From positions 17,127,280 to 17,191,279 of the forward strand of contig OW203998.1 in assembly GCA_934047225.1 (NCBI GenBank): a stretch of DNA of 64,000 nucleotides, given 5' to 3'. Source of the DNA: Ypsolopha sequella (Eukaryota; Arthropoda; Insecta; Lepidoptera; Ypsolophidae). A program made the position numbers and the translations under genes. This document shows positions 33,173 to 44,726 of this stretch, in pieces (position 1 is the first letter of the stretch; every line of letters starts with the position of its first letter). A model generated the notes under the pieces. The model was not told the origin of the DNA and made no database searches. It saw only the letters and a list, made by a program, of their open reading frames with translations.

Positions 33173-34277
33173 GATGACACGAATAAAGAAGAGCTGTTTG
33201 GACTCCTGTCGTTCAAATATCACCCGATGGACTTGCCCATCAATAAAGAAATTGATGTAGTGAAGGGTAATCTGTTCTTTCCAATGTTGCTCGTGAACTG
33301 CCAAAATTGGAGCCTTTAACTTGAACTTTAACTTTAAATTTAACTTGAAGCGTCTGACACGCGAATGATGGTTCACTTGGCGGATACAGTAGACCAGGGT
33401 CATACGAAGTTAATGCACAGCAAACACCGATGTGGTAGTTATCGCTCTGGCATGTGTACTGAAATTGCCAAGATTAGAGGTATTATGGGTTCATGTGGTA
33501 ACAGGGAAAAAGCACAATTTTTTGGCATGCCTCTAGATTGAATCAGCTCTAGGTATGAGCATTTCTTTTAATAGTCAAGAATGTATAATATATAAATAAT
33601 CAGTTTAATAGCGTGAGTGTGTGTGTTCCACGAACTTAGTGGATGGGATACAGTATCGTCTTTTAACGGCAGGGGAAAGAAAAGTACTTTTGAAGCATGG
33701 AATTCATTCTCTTTTGCCACTAAAGGGTTTAAGGATCTTAAAGATGGCAATATAAATGAGACAGAGATTGTGCTACATAAGTTTGTCATAGCCATGTATG
33801 ATAGGTATGTTAGTCAATTACTGAGTACTAACTAAAACATTAATATAAAGTCAAATTCATCGTAGCGAAAAGTCATATTACATGAACTTTTTCAGATCAA
33901 GTCCCTGTCCCTGCACGACTATCAATCATTGCCGTAAATATCTTTTTACAAAAACAGATCGGCAAATTGAAAATTTACCACCAACAGAAGCGGCCCTTTG
34001 TCAGCATATTTTACGCGCAGCTTGCCAGGGAGTTCATGAGTGGGGCCAGGCTTTAGTGCTAGAACAAATTCTGCCTAGTCCCCCCGATTGGGGCTGGAAG
34101 CAGAAAATTAGCCAATAGATACCCCACTGGTCTGACAACCCAGCTGCGGACAGCATTTGCCTCGAGATAATAAGGTGTCAATGCAAAGTAGGATGCAAAA
34201 AAGATGCAACTGTGCTAAAATAAATTTAACATGTACCGAATTGTACCACTGCGGTAGAGGCTGCAAAAAATGAAAAT
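33173..34277 (+). pseudogene. decayed gene of a dispersed PIN/FEN-nuclease-like family (copy A)
   Basis: Pieces of one protein lie in order on the plus strand. They are DDTNKEELFGLL (33173), EASDTRMMVHLADTVDQGHT (33347), TANTDVVVIALA (33417), HELSGWDTVSSFNGRGKK (33632), LPPTEAALCQHILRA and HEWGQALVLEQILPSPPDWG (33980-34090), and after a TAG, PHWSDNPAADSI with a Cys-rich tail ending CTELYHCGRGCKK (to TGA at 34277). These match my recollection of a family scattered in insect and cnidarian genomes. In it D-x-D acidic clusters resemble PIN/FEN active sites, and the GCDT motif (here GWDT) is conserved. Frameshifts, stops and an ACTTT-rich insert at 33319-33346 inactivate it. The start is lost at the inversion junction. 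Function unknown. Confidence 0.65.
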
Positions 34278-34391
34278 GATAATTAAATAGTTAATACTCT
34301 TTTAGAACCATAGAAAAGCATTTTTAACGTGTTTATAGTTTTTATGCATATATATACTTTTATAAATACACTATACATAAATATACTTTTA

Positions 34392-34558
34392 ATACTAACT
34401 TTTAATAATAAAACATACTAAGGTTGGCTGGAAGAAATCGCTTTAAGTGATAAGTCCGCCTTTTTACAAAATTATGTTTTCAATTCTCTGTTTTCTTTTA
34501 TGTCTTTTGTGTACAATAAAGTGTCAATTCATTCATTTATTCATTCAGTCATTCATTC
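34392..34558 (+). mobile_element. 5'-truncated LINE 3' end with 9-bp target duplication
   Basis: The module ggttggctggaagaaatcgc...gataagtccgcc is followed by gtacaataaagtgtc and an ATTC-repeat tail. It is flanked by atactttta (34383-34391 and 34559-34567). The opposite arm shows the empty site. Confidence 0.8.
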
Positions 34559-34923
34559 ATACTTTTATCAGGTTAGTTAATAAGTAGTAGTAAAATAAGA
34601 GGTCACCGACATTGTTTTATTTTTTTTGATGGTTTTTTCCTATAAAAATCCAATAAAACTTATATTTTTATTTATCTGCATAAAATAGGCTTTCGTAACG
34701 TATTTTTTGTTACTTAAAAAAACCTGAGGTTTATTTTTGGTGGCGCCTGAAAGTAAAAAGTATTTCATAAAATTTTAATGTATGTAAAAATTTTCAAGAA
34801 ACTACTAACAATATCTCAAATTTTTATGCCAGAAATGAATTCTACGTCCTTAATTTACCTGAAAAAGACACCCATCTTGATGTAGTTGACAAACTCAGAC
34901 AGTTAAATTTTTTTAAATGACGC

Positions 34924-35121
34924 TTGGCGCAGTGCATCTTTGAACGCCCTCCCCCCCCCCAAATTGAAGAGGCTCCCGAAGGCTACCGATCTTTATCGGT
35001 AGATATTGGTCCAATAAACAATTGTGGCAAGTGGCATCCTTTCTTCCGGAAAACTAAACTGGATGAGCTAACGGACCCAGCTAAATATTTTCGAAGCTGT
35101 CAAAGAAGGTGTAAAACGTAA
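34924..35121 (+). pseudogene. short coding trace in right arm, mirrored at 30990-31199
   Basis: Both arms keep an open frame with QIEEAPEGYRSLSVDIGPIN and NCGKWHPFFR. The codon before AQCIF is TTG, and a TGA lies two codons upstream, so there is no proper start. It may be an exon or remnant of a second element gene. The product is not recognised. Confidence 0.35.
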
Positions 35122-35797
35122 AATGTTGGTGAATTGTAAGATTCGTTTAGTTAGATGGTGATAATTGACCTGAGACCATTAAAATATTTAAAGTATTTGA
35201 CGCTTTATTTGAAATATTTAGTTGGTTTTGAAAAAAAGATGAAGTAGTATAATAAAAGTTTTCTCATTTTCCCGTTGCTTACATATAAAATCAGAGGTGG
35301 GGTCCCGTCGTCAAAAAAAAAAATTTGCAGCCCAACTTATAATTTTCCTTATGAAAATACCCTAATCAGCGTGACTGTTTTGTAGCGCGAGATCTGCTCC
35401 ATTAGCACCGCGATACTCAGTACTCAGTCACCGATTTATTTGCTTACAACTCTCACGCGCGTGATTAGCTTGTCCATACACGCTTGTGCACACACACACG
35501 CAGCGAACGAGCGGTACTGAGTACTGCATGCACACGATCGTGCACCTGTGACGATAAACTCGCGGGGAGAGGTGAGTGTCGCTTCTTTACGGAGTAATAG
35601 TTTATATTCTTTGCTATTAGATTGATTTTTTCAGTGTAATTTTTTATTTTTTATTCTTTTTATAAAGGTCAATTGACTTCTAAATTTGTAAAAGTGTGAA
35701 GATAGAGAGCCATATAGGGAAAAAAGCTATGAATAAATAGGAGAAGCAACTGCTTATTATTATTAAATCACAAGCTACATTTGGTAAAAATCGGTAA
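35122..35797. other. spacer, no clear feature
   Basis: 35450-35560 is moderately GC-rich with tactcagtac repeats (35410 and 35515) but has no coding trace. Confidence 0.3.
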
Positions 35798-36807
35798 TTT
35801 TTAGGGTTCCGTAGACAACAAGGAACCCTTATAGTTTCACCATGTCCGTCCGTCCGCCCGTCTGTCTGTCTATCCGCGGCTTAGCCCAGAGACTCTTAGT
35901 ATCAGAAAGCTGTAATTTGGCATGGGTTTACACTAGCCTGTTTCTTTTTAATTTCTGTTATGTGAGTTTAAATCTGGCTGGAATAAAGACATTTTAATTT
36001 TATTATTTTATTTTTATACGTATTAATAACGCCGACAGTGGTAAAATTAAATCGAAATTTTTTACGATACCTCCCCTCCGTGAAAAGTGAGGATGATTTT
36101 TTTTTTCTCGTCAATCCCATGATTGGGTTGTCGTTGGATAGATCTTTTAAAAAATATTGCGGGTGTGTGAAACCAATTTTTTAGATTCAGGGATTCGTTT
36201 GCGAAATATTAAGCTTTAAATAACAAATTTTTTGTAGGGTCAAGTTTTTCCCCCCTACCAGATAAACGGTTGTGTTTAGATATGTGAAAAAATTCACAGC
36301 AGTATATACAAGGTGAATTTGTGAACATCGTCCAAATTCATACTTGAGCCTTGGTAAGTGATCAGCATCATGAACCAATAACAATTTTTGTAAAATTCAC
36401 ATAATAAAATTTCGACTCCCCATAGTGATTCACTCAGGACTGGGAGTGAATTACTATGGGAAGTCGAAATTTCAATTTACGAATTTCACTAAAAGTGTTA
36501 TTGATTCATGATACTGATCACTTACCAAGCCTCCAGTATGAATTTGGACGATGATCAAAAAGTCACCTTGTATAACGGAGTTACAAGGAAAACAATCACA
36601 GCTTAGTAGGCTTTAGAAGTGAACTAGTAATAGTCGACCAACTTTAAATGAAAATTTCGTACAAATTCCATTGAAAATAACTTAGATGAAATTGTCAGTT
36701 GTGTAAAACAAATAAGTTTATGAACCTTCTAAGTCCGCATATTGTGACGGGCAACTACGGAACCCTGCTAGCGCGAGACCTAACACGCTTTTGGCTGGTT
36801 TTTTTCA
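35798..36807 (+). repeat. 'gttccgta' dispersed repeat, full-length (copy e) with nested MITE
   Basis: It opens tttttagggttccgtagaca and has a GTCC/GTCT tract. It continues with ggcttagccca, cctcccctccgtgaaaagtg and gttggatagatcttttaaaa. It ends acggaaccctgctagcgcga...ttttggctggttttt. The body differs from copies c, d, f and g. Confidence 0.75.
36304..36574. mobile_element. TA-flanked MITE with about 130-bp arms nested in copy e
   Basis: The ends tatacaaggtga and tcaccttgtata are inverted. Arms share catcgtccaaattcatact and cttggtaagtgatcag, and the centre is actcaggactgggagtga. The surrounding repeat reads through on both sides. Confidence 0.75.
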
Positions 36808-37085
36808 TTATAAAGAAAACCCTTTTAACATCCTGTATAATTAGAGGCCCTAACATTAAATTTTGTTTGATTAAATTTTATATAATTTGAATAAGAAATT
36901 GGGCTAAAAGTGGACAAAAAGCCGTTTATTATTTCATTTCCGGGAAAGACACGACTATATTTTTACAGCGATGTTTTTGAAATGCTAGTCTTTTTTAAAC
37001 TTGTAACAAAATAACAGTAAAAGTATGTACTGTGATACACCATCTTATTTGTTTGCAAAAATTGTGACCAAATATAGTACCTACT

Positions 37086-37171
37086 ATAACCCTTACCAAT
37101 AAAGAACCATCTGACAGAACTCTATACTTTGGCCGAAATTTATAAAACGTTCTTTATTGATGCGAGTTATA
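37086..37171. repeat. 86-bp palindromic MITE
   Basis: ataacccttaccaataaaga pairs with tctttattgatgcgagttat. One half recurs at 58261-58318. Confidence 0.55.
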
Positions 37172-37830
37172 CCAGCGAATGGAAAAAACCTAGAACTGAA
37201 GGCCCTGAAAAATGACCCCATGAAAACTGAGCCGCGCACATGTTTAGTTTGGCATCGGCTCCTATAGCATTCACTGTCACTGTTAGTCGGCCAATGACGG
37301 CTGCCCTAGTGACGCATAATACAGTGACGGATCCAGAAGTATATTTTGGGTTGAGGGGCTGAGGGTAGGTTTCATCCAGTTTTTTCAGGAAATCATAGTA
37401 AAAACCATATCCCGTGTCCCGTACTATTAAAATACGCGTAGGTAAGTAAATATAAGACTGTAGTACAACAGAAGTAGGAAATCGTCATTATATGAATATA
37501 GTAGTATAAAAGAAATGTGTTAGTCCTATAACCACAGACTAAGTATAATAATACTAAGAGTAATAGTCTATGCTATAACGTACATTTGTGGGGAAGGGGA
37601 CTTCAGCGCCTTAGCCCCCCTTGACTCTTTACTGGCATAACGTTACACACAGTATGAGCCTACCAATTTCCTCTTTTAGCCTTTTTGAGTGTCTCGTATA
37701 ATTTTCGAATGACAATTTGTTATATTTGCTCTACATTCTCGGCTAGGCGAGGCTAGGCGGGCACGAGAATGTAGTTGGGTCCGTCGTGTCACCATGCCAC
37801 GCGCTTCGCCATACTATGCGCTTGCGCTCC
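37172..37830. other. spacer with GC-rich repeat debris
   Basis: 37740-37830 holds ggctaggcgaggctaggcgg and a GC-rich stretch that is interrupted by the TIR element at 37838 and resumes at 38531. Confidence 0.35.
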
Positions 37831-37837
37831 GCCTGGA

Positions 37838-38523
37838 CATAGATAAATAAAGGAAGGATAGATTGCTCACTCCATACATTAGATCAAAGCCCGCGTAAAA
37901 CTTATTATTTTCGCCGGTACCTAGTAGTTCGACTTATTATTTTTGATGTCGCTACTATACTAGATAAATTGTGACATACCTAGTGCTATCTATCAAACAG
38001 TTGATGAAACGAAATTCGATGTGTGTAGCAACTATACTGCACCTACAAAAACAAAAATTTGCTAAAATACGACAATACGCGACACATGGCATAAGATAAA
38101 TCTGAGGATAAATCGCTCAACCGTGCATGACAGTTGACTCAAAGAGTAAAGTTATATACCGGTATGTATGAGTATAGTATTTTAGGTAAATAAAGCGTAT
38201 TTTAATGCACATATTTTGTTTAATTGATCGTTGTGCGCCATCTACCGTAATCCAGAATAGCCATTTGCACGCTTAGTTAGATTGCCAGCTTACCACCGAA
38301 AGTTTAAAAGAATTCACTATTTTCTGATGCGATGTTATGAAAATTTTGTGTTTTTATTCATAAAATAAATAAATATGATGAACCAGAACAGTAAAATGCT
38401 ATATTTCGTCGATTTCAGACAAATTTCATTTCCAGCGAGACAAGTAACGCCATCTAGCAACGTTTTTTAGTATTGCGAATAGTACAAAGAGATAGCAATC
38501 TATCCTTCCTTTATTTATCTATG
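37838..38523. mobile_element. non-autonomous TIR element with 7-bp duplication
   Basis: The ends catagataaataaaggaagg and ccttcctttatttatctatg are perfect inverted copies; about 30 bp pair in all. gcctgga flanks both sides (37831-37837 and 38524-38530). The internal frames are short, and no transposase is present. Confidence 0.75.
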
Positions 38524-38936
38524 GCCTGGAGTAGGCTTTTTGGGCACGAGTCAGTATGCGCGAGGTGCGAAGCGAGACGAGGCAAGGCACAGCGACTACG
38601 CTCTTGCGCTCTCTCAGTATATCAACAGATTTCATAAGGGGAAGTCCTTTAAGTTTTTATAATTTAACTATTTAGGATTTACAGTAAACATGAAGAATTG
38701 TATCTGTATAATACTACTACAGTAAATATACGTCATCCACCATTTTCTTCTTCTCCAATGTTTTTAATTTATTTTATATGTTTACGTTAAAGAGACTAGT
38801 GTTCTAACTAGCCGATTTCGTTTTTGGTCAACTGTCAGTAATCGCGGCACCTACTTTGCGTTCAACATGAAAATCTATTTATTCGTGTCGATTCGGTGTA
38901 GCACGACTTAACTAATTTGACAAGACTAATCTTATT

Positions 38937-39362
38937 TTAAGGCGATATGTAAAAGTTTTAGCGTCCCTGTTACTCCATATGCGAAAAAACCCTCAGTGCG
39001 AGAGGGACGGATTCGTGGAAAAGTAGCAAAATGTCGGTTTTTTATTAATATAAAATGTACTAAAGTTCCTATCAAAATTTCGTTTAACCAGGTCCTAGAT
39101 ACCTTTAAAACCCATCTTATAAAATATAATTGCAGTCCATATGTCACTCTGAATTGTCAAACCAGGAGAATTGGTGTCGAAAAAGACTTCATTTCAATAA
39201 ATATTTGTATCGATCAGAATTTCTCCAATCGCGTTTCTGTTTTAACAGATCCCTAGAATAAGAATCCAAAAAGAATATACTATTTTATCAAAATTATACA
39301 CTATTTACTGAAGTAGATATGCATGTCCTTAAAGTGTCGATTTTTTTTCCGTAGCGCCTTAA
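38937..39362. mobile_element. TTAA-flanked MITE family T2 (copy 1)
   Basis: It starts TTAAGGCGATATG and ends CGTAGCGCCTTAA. It is about 90% identical to 43111-43535, which has the same TTAA borders. TTAA duplication is the signature of piggyBac-type transposition. The 86-codon frames in both copies start at GTG and are not under coding constraint. Confidence 0.75.
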
Positions 39363-39582
39363 GCATCCCGCTTTGTCCTTTCGATATAGATGGAAAAAGG
39401 CAGAAAACTTAAGTTAAGTTTTTATTTAAGTTTAATTATTTAAATTATGTTCATGTATTTTTATATGTTAGCTTATGTCTTAGATATTTAGGTTTGTATT
39501 TTAATCTTGATCTCCCTATTATTTTCTGATTAGTATTTACACCCCCACATGTTAATTTGTTCATCTTTCTATTAGTTACCAA

Positions 39583-39707
39583 GGGTTGCCTGGAAGAAAT
39601 TGATATTAGCAATAAGTGCCGCCCTTATACACTATTTTTAATTGTTTCTTTTGTATTTTAAGTTATTTGTGTAAATGTGCAAAATGTGTTATAAATAAAT
39701 AAATAAG
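39583..39707 (+). mobile_element. LINE 3' end with AATA tail
   Basis: The same module as at 34.4 kb (gggttgcctggaagaaattg, aataagtgccgccc) is followed by an ataaataaataaataag tail. Confidence 0.65.
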
Positions 39708-39947
39708 TTTAATTCTGTCAAATAAGTTAAATCGTGTTACACCGATTCGACACAAATGTATTTCATGTTTGATGGATTCAGATTTCGTTATTAAAACACT
39801 TAAATAAATGTACGACGAAATGGAAAATCCTATAATAACATCTAAAATAACCAAAGGGATAATTGAAAAACTTCTAAAAACTGTACCTATATATTAGTTA
39901 CTTACTCGTACGTATGTAAAAGGACGCATGTATGTGTGGCAGATAGT

Positions 39948-40313
39948 TAAATTCGGAATTTTACAAACGGCGTCTTCAGTTTCTAAACGCCCGCTGTTTT
40001 GTGATTTGCCCAAAGCAAATTTTAAACTGACTCCGTCATTTTCTGAAAAACTAAAATCTAAAGTTTTTCACAAAAAAGTGAAAAATAGATAGGACGCCGA
40101 GCGGAGCGAAGAGGACCGTGGTAGTTAGAAGTTAATACATATAAGGAGCCGAGCAAAGCGGAGCGGAGTAAAAGCGACCCTCAATAGTTCTAACAGAATT
40201 GCCGAGGCAAATTATAAAATTCCGAATACTATATGAAGAAGATTCGTCAAATTTCGAAATAGCGACCGTTTAGAAACTGACGACGCCGCCGTTTATGAAA
40301 TGCCGAATTTTAC
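39948..40313. mobile_element. inverted-repeat element carrying the GC-codon-like repeat
   Basis: The ends ttcggaattttacaaacggc and gccgtttatgaaatgccgaa are inverted and pair further over cagtttctaaacg. The core has ccgagcggagcgaagagg and gccgagcaaagcggagcgg. Confidence 0.65.
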
Positions 40314-40615
40314 CATTTTCCTGCGACATAATAATATATACTAACATGAGCCTACATAATAAAAACGGTACCGATACAGTGAAAACACATCTCCGTACTT
40401 TGTGACAACACTCTTATTACCTTTAAATTAGTGTGAATATTGAATGGCAATAATATCTGTATGCTGCGGTACTAATCCAAATGGGTAATCGCTAGAAGGG
40501 TATTAACCTTTCTACGTTATTGAATAATTCGTGGCTCCTTAGAATCTTCTTTATAGCCGTATACTTTATTTATAAAACATATACCATCACGATACGATAA
40601 TGAACATTATGGATA

Positions 40616-40695
40616 TAGTAGTTTATGCTACGAGGGTGAAAAGGAATAAATTACGAGGACGATAATTTTAAACGTAACCGAGTAATTTATTATAT
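40616..40695. repeat. copy of the 5.06-kb hairpin repeat
   Basis: gtagtttatgctacgagggt and ggaataaattacgaggac match 5063-5120. The right arm is partly lost. Confidence 0.6.
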
Positions 40696-40777
40696 ATTTG
40701 AGATATTTCTCTTAAATGAGATCTTGAAAAAATATGAAGTGTTATTTAAAGTATATGAAAAAAATACATTTCTGAAA

Positions 40778-40903
40778 ATTATTCTTGCGTTAAAAGAACA
40801 GTATGAAAATATTGTTCTAAGTCAAGCTGTTTTTAGACTAAAATTAAAGTAAAATTGGTTATTTCTTTGAAACCACTATTGGTATTTGTATGTTTCTTCC
40901 ACT
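40778..40903 (-). repeat. dispersed repeat S (copy 3)
   Basis: gaaaatattgttctaagtca and ttggttatttctttgaaacc match 28220-28310. Confidence 0.6.
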
Positions 40904-40959
40904 TAAATACAAGCAAAATATTGCTTAGAAAAATAATTATATAATAAAAAAAGGAAAGT

Positions 40960-41104
40960 ATTATTTTCCCCTATTTTGCGCTATCCGGAGATCCAGCGAT
41001 GTCGTAATGCAGTGCGCGCTGATATGAACGTTATTTCATTATAGTTTCTGTCGATATTTGTACCGACGCAAGTCGACTCAAGGTCGTTGGCGACTACTTA
41101 CCCT
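40960..41104 (-). repeat. diverged copy of TTAA family T1
   Basis: The reverse complement of gatatgaacgttatttcatt and gtcgatatttgt matches 49875-49920. It ends at the TTAA that begins the next element. Confidence 0.45.
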
Positions 41105-41939
41105 TTAAATTAGCTCGCGATACGCGACATGTTCCGAATTCGTTTTCAAGCGAGCGAGTGCCTGACGTCAGCGGACGCAGTCACTCGGAGAATGAGCGTT
41201 TTTCTGGTTGTTTTTTTTCATTAGTTCTTAGATTTCCTCCAGATGGCGCTGTCCATGTCACCATAGATGTCCATGTCACCATGTCACTCATGCAAGTCAC
41301 TATATAAATCCTAGATACCAACCTACATTTACAAACATAAACTCATATAATATAAGTACACACACCCTCCCTAGTAGCAATTATATACTGATCCCAAGGC
41401 TCCGGTCGCAGGGCTAGGGAGATATAGTTTATAATAATTACAAACACACACACTCATAATTACAACTACATTCATAACTAAACTCATATTATTATATATA
41501 TATATATACCCAACACGTACACCTTCAACACTCAACACACACTCACACTTTTATATAATAACTAAGTTTAAAATTATTTATTAAGTTTATTTTGTAAAAC
41601 TATAACCATAGTTATGAAAGAGCGGGGCATCCTGGCACAGGTATTTTTAATACTTACAAGGATGTTCCAACACCTAATGTAATAAGATAAGTTTTTTGCA
41701 AATAAACAATTTCTATTTCTATTTCTATTTCTATTTCTATAGATAAAATATGTTTCGTAGCAATCAATGTCAAAGTGGTTTTTCATTTGTTTGGAATCTG
41801 TGCAAATTTTGTCTTTCATTCTGTTGCTAAAGAATACGACAGTGCCATCTAGGAATCTTATTTAACACTAAATTTTACATAAGGAAAAACGCTCATTCGG
41901 AAAAAATTTAAACATGTCGTGTATCGCGAGATAATTTAA
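41105..41939. mobile_element. TTAA-flanked inverted-repeat element (T3) split by a LINE
   Basis: The ends TTAAATTAGCTCGCGATACG and the inverse of TTAAATTATCTCGCGATACA pair. Subterminal aatgagcgtttttc and agatggc.ctgtc blocks also pair. The centre is interrupted by the LINE 3' end at 41285-41742. Confidence 0.65.
41285..41742 (+). mobile_element. LINE 3' UTR with TTTCTA tail
   Basis: A CA-rich stretch is followed by gaaagagcggggcatcctgg, cacaggtattttt and ttgcaaataaac. A (TTTCTA)5 tail ends at 41740. The layout matches the minus-strand ends at 18.2 and 63.6 kb. Confidence 0.7.
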
Positions 41940-42254
41940 CTCATGTACCTAAATCTATCCGTTTTTAAATTATTAATTACCTAGACGTTTTATCGCCCCG
42001 GTACTGTTATGTTCTCAGAACATTATGGTCTGTGGTTATGTTATGTTATGCATAATTCCGTTCCAAGGACGGAATTATACGAAAGTATTATACATTGACT
42101 TCTTCCAGATATTCCCAGCTTCGTCTCGTTTTATAAAATACCACTTCTGTCCTGAGGGCTCTCATTATGGCACAGTTGCATAAAATACTCGTGTAAAAAG
42201 ATTTTTGCTTTTCTTGTTATTTATTTTAAGCTAGCCCTTTTCCCGCGGTTTCTG

Positions 42255-42540
42255 CCACGCGAATGTAATAAATGACTATGTACCTAGGGAACTGCCCGTC
42301 CCCAGGAATCAAACTATAGCCGATGTCAAAGTGAAGAGTCTAACCATAACAAAAACGAAAATGTTTTTAAATCGATTCTGACGTTCCAGAGATACCCACG
42401 CGAATGTAATTAATGGCTATATCCCTAGGAAACTGCTCGTCCCCAGGGAACAAACTATAACATAAATGTCAAGTTGAAAATTTTTATCATTATAACAGAG
42501 AAAGAATTTTCAAAATGGGTTTAATATTTCCAGAGAAATA
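42255..42540 (+). repeat. tandem duplication, two units of about 141 bp
   Basis: ccacgcgaatgtaat occurs at 42255 and 42396. Each is followed by ctagg.aactgc.cgtcccc and caaactata. The upstream ctagcccttttcccgcggtt suggests the common lepidopteran repeat. Confidence 0.7.
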
Positions 42541-42576
42541 TAAAAAAGGTAAAATTCATTATTATTATAGGTTAGA

Positions 42577-42822
42577 CAGGCGTGCATAGAACTTTTTTCC
42601 GGAAAAGCAATCAGAAGGTCAAGTTTGACAATAAAAAAAATATGAAAAAATTTAAATAACACTTTGAAAAAAAAAGTTTGTATGACTCCAGAGTAGACAC
42701 AGTGAACATTTTCATATCAACTTTTTTTTTCAAAGTGTTATTTAAATTTTTTCATATTTTTTTTATTGTCAAACTTGACCTTCTGATTGCTTTTCCGGAA
42801 AAAAAGTTCTATGCACGCCACT
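42577..42822. mobile_element. hAT-like MITE, about 100-bp arms (copy 1)
   Basis: The ends caggcgtgcatagaactttt and the inverse of agttctatgcacgccact pair almost perfectly over 100 bp (ccggaaaagcaatcagaagg, aaataacactttga). Same family as 55231-55494. Confidence 0.8.
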
Positions 42823-43110
42823 TTAATTAGGTATATGTACATGCATAAGTGTAGTTTATTCGTCCAAGATGACTATACATTATCTATCTACATAACTAAC
42901 ATTAGTTTGCCAATTTCCGCTTGAACAAGTATTGCTTCCAAAACAAATATTTTGTCTTCATACTGTTTGTGTGTTTAGCCGTTACGCTGAAATTGTTAAC
43001 TCATATTAGGACGTGTGTACACGAGGTTCTCATGCCGCTATTGTATCCCTTCAGATTGTGACCGAAGCATAAAATTTGGTACAAGTGTAGCTTAGGTAAA
43101 AATGAACAGG

Positions 43111-43535
43111 TTAAGGCAATATGTAAAAGTTTTAGCGTCCCTTTTACTCCATATGCGAAAAAATTCTCAGTGCGAGAGGGAGGGATTCGAGGAAAAGTAG
43201 CAAAAAGTCGATTTTTTATTAATATAAAATATACTAAAGTTGCTATCAAAATTTCGTTTAACCAGGTCCTAGATACTGTTACAATACATCTAATAAAATA
43301 TAGTTGCAGTCCATATGTCATTCCAAATTGTCAAACTAGGAGAATTGGTGTCGAAAAAGACCTCATTTCAATAAAGATTTCTATCGAGCCGAATTTCTCC
43401 AATCGCGTTTCTGTTCTAACAGATCCCTAGAAAAAAAATCCAAAAATAATGTACTATTTTATCAAAATAATACATTATTTACTGAAGTAGATATGCACGT
43501 TCTAAAAGTGTCGATTTTTTTCCGTAGCGCCTTAA
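43111..43535. mobile_element. TTAA-flanked MITE family T2 (copy 2)
   Basis: Counterpart of 38937-39362 in the same orientation, TTAA at both ends (43111-43114 and 43532-43535). Confidence 0.75.
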
Positions 43536-44328
43536 GGCCTGCCCCAGCAGTTACACTATTTGGCTGGGGGGGGCATGGGTGTCGAAGTACGCTCCTGGCG
43601 CTCCGTAAACCAAGAAATACTAACGCGTCGTGATTTCGCACAAGGGCATATTTTCGTATTAATTATGGAAAAGGAATTTAAGTTATTTTGAGGTGTTCAA
43701 TATCCCTTGGTAAAAAAAAAAAAAAAATTTTTAATTTAATTTATAGTTATATAGTAGTATTATTTTTCTATTTGAATAAGTACATCATTGAAATTTGTAA
43801 CATAATTATCATAAAAATTTAAAACATTGAGGTATAATTTAACTATTCCAGTTTCTAAAACACTAGCTTCTGCCCACGGCTTCGCCCACGTGACTTACAG
43901 AAAATAAATGACTTTTTTTTCAGAATCAATAAGAAATTAAAAATACACATCGTCAACAATTTTCTTAGAGCTGATTGGGTTTTTTTTTTCTATCGAGCAT
44001 AGTTATTTAAACTACGTTTTAAGATCCGCGAATGCCTAAAATAGTATGTCCTCTGTTGTAGCTTTTTTCTGTATTTTGAAAATTTTAACTGATAATATAA
44101 TCCAAAAATAATGTTCATTTAGCTTTGTAAGGAACACTAAAAAGAAGATAAAATGTCTGCACAACGATATACTTAACCTTTAAGAATAACCTTTTAGGTT
44201 CTATATACTACTTCTTTATGTAATTACCGACTTAGATCTAAGATCTATCTAGATATGAAGGGCCCTTTGACGGAGATAATCACGCCATTAGTCTCAAGTT
44301 TAGTAGCAAAAGTTTCATTAGTTTAGGT
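43536..44328. other. spacer with fragment of the common lepidopteran repeat
   Basis: 43866-43915 (ctagcttctgcccacggctt, cgcccacgtgac) is the usual start of the family whose 3' part is at 20535. The rest is AT-rich. Confidence 0.4.
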
Positions 44329-44718
44329 CAGGGGTCTCCAAACTTTTTTGCCTAAGGGCCGCACTGATTTCTCCACTAAGTCCCGAAGGCCAAGACTATA
44401 ATAGCTCATGATTCCAAAATACTGTAGTTTTGACGCACAAATTTTCGTAATGGGACTAGCTGGTCAGTGAGATATCTATTGTGCAGGGCGCAGGAGAGTT
44501 CTCCGCTCCGTTTGCAATTTTGGTTGGTGCTTCGGAGTTAGCCGCAGCAAATAGGCATGATAACGGGTTGTGAATTTTGATCCTATTATCACGTTAATAT
44601 TATACGTTTGTAAATAAAAAAAAACTATAGTAGGATAGAAACCGGGCATGTCCCGCCAGCGACCGCGGGCCGGATTGGTGCCGGTCTTGGCCCGCGGGCC
44701 GTAGTTTGGAGACCCCTG
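44329..44718. mobile_element. hAT-type non-autonomous element, 390 bp, 8-bp duplication
   Basis: The ends caggggtctccaaact and agtttggagacccctg are inverted. gtttaggt flanks both sides (44321-44328 and 44719-44726). The interior includes ggccgcactgattt and gcgaccgcgggccggattgg. No transposase. Confidence 0.85.
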
Positions 44719-44726
44719 GTTTAGGT

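Larger units (their letters stand above)
31058..35065. mobile_element. large inverted duplication of a PIN-gene-bearing element
   Basis: The left arm (31058-31637, 31990-32043, 32955-33168) and right arm (34008-34230, 34263-35065) are inverted copies. Each includes the last 100 or so codons of the gene and about 0.8 kb of 3' flank. The unique centre 33169-34007 holds the middle of the plus-strand gene. The arms differ by later insertions: 338 bp in the left (31638-31975), 167 bp in the right (34392-34558), and a left-only stretch at 32046-32940. Either a foldback transposon or an inverted duplication fits. Confidence 0.7.

Noticed and set aside
37838..38523. P-element or hAT assignment from the CATA start
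   Set aside because: Only a 7-bp duplication is certain and no transposase is present, so the superfamily was left open.
38996..39256. 86-codon frame present in both T2 copies (also 43170-43430)
   Set aside because: It begins at GTG, and by my count the two copies differ by 16 replacement changes against 6 silent ones. That is what unconstrained DNA gives, not a conserved protein.
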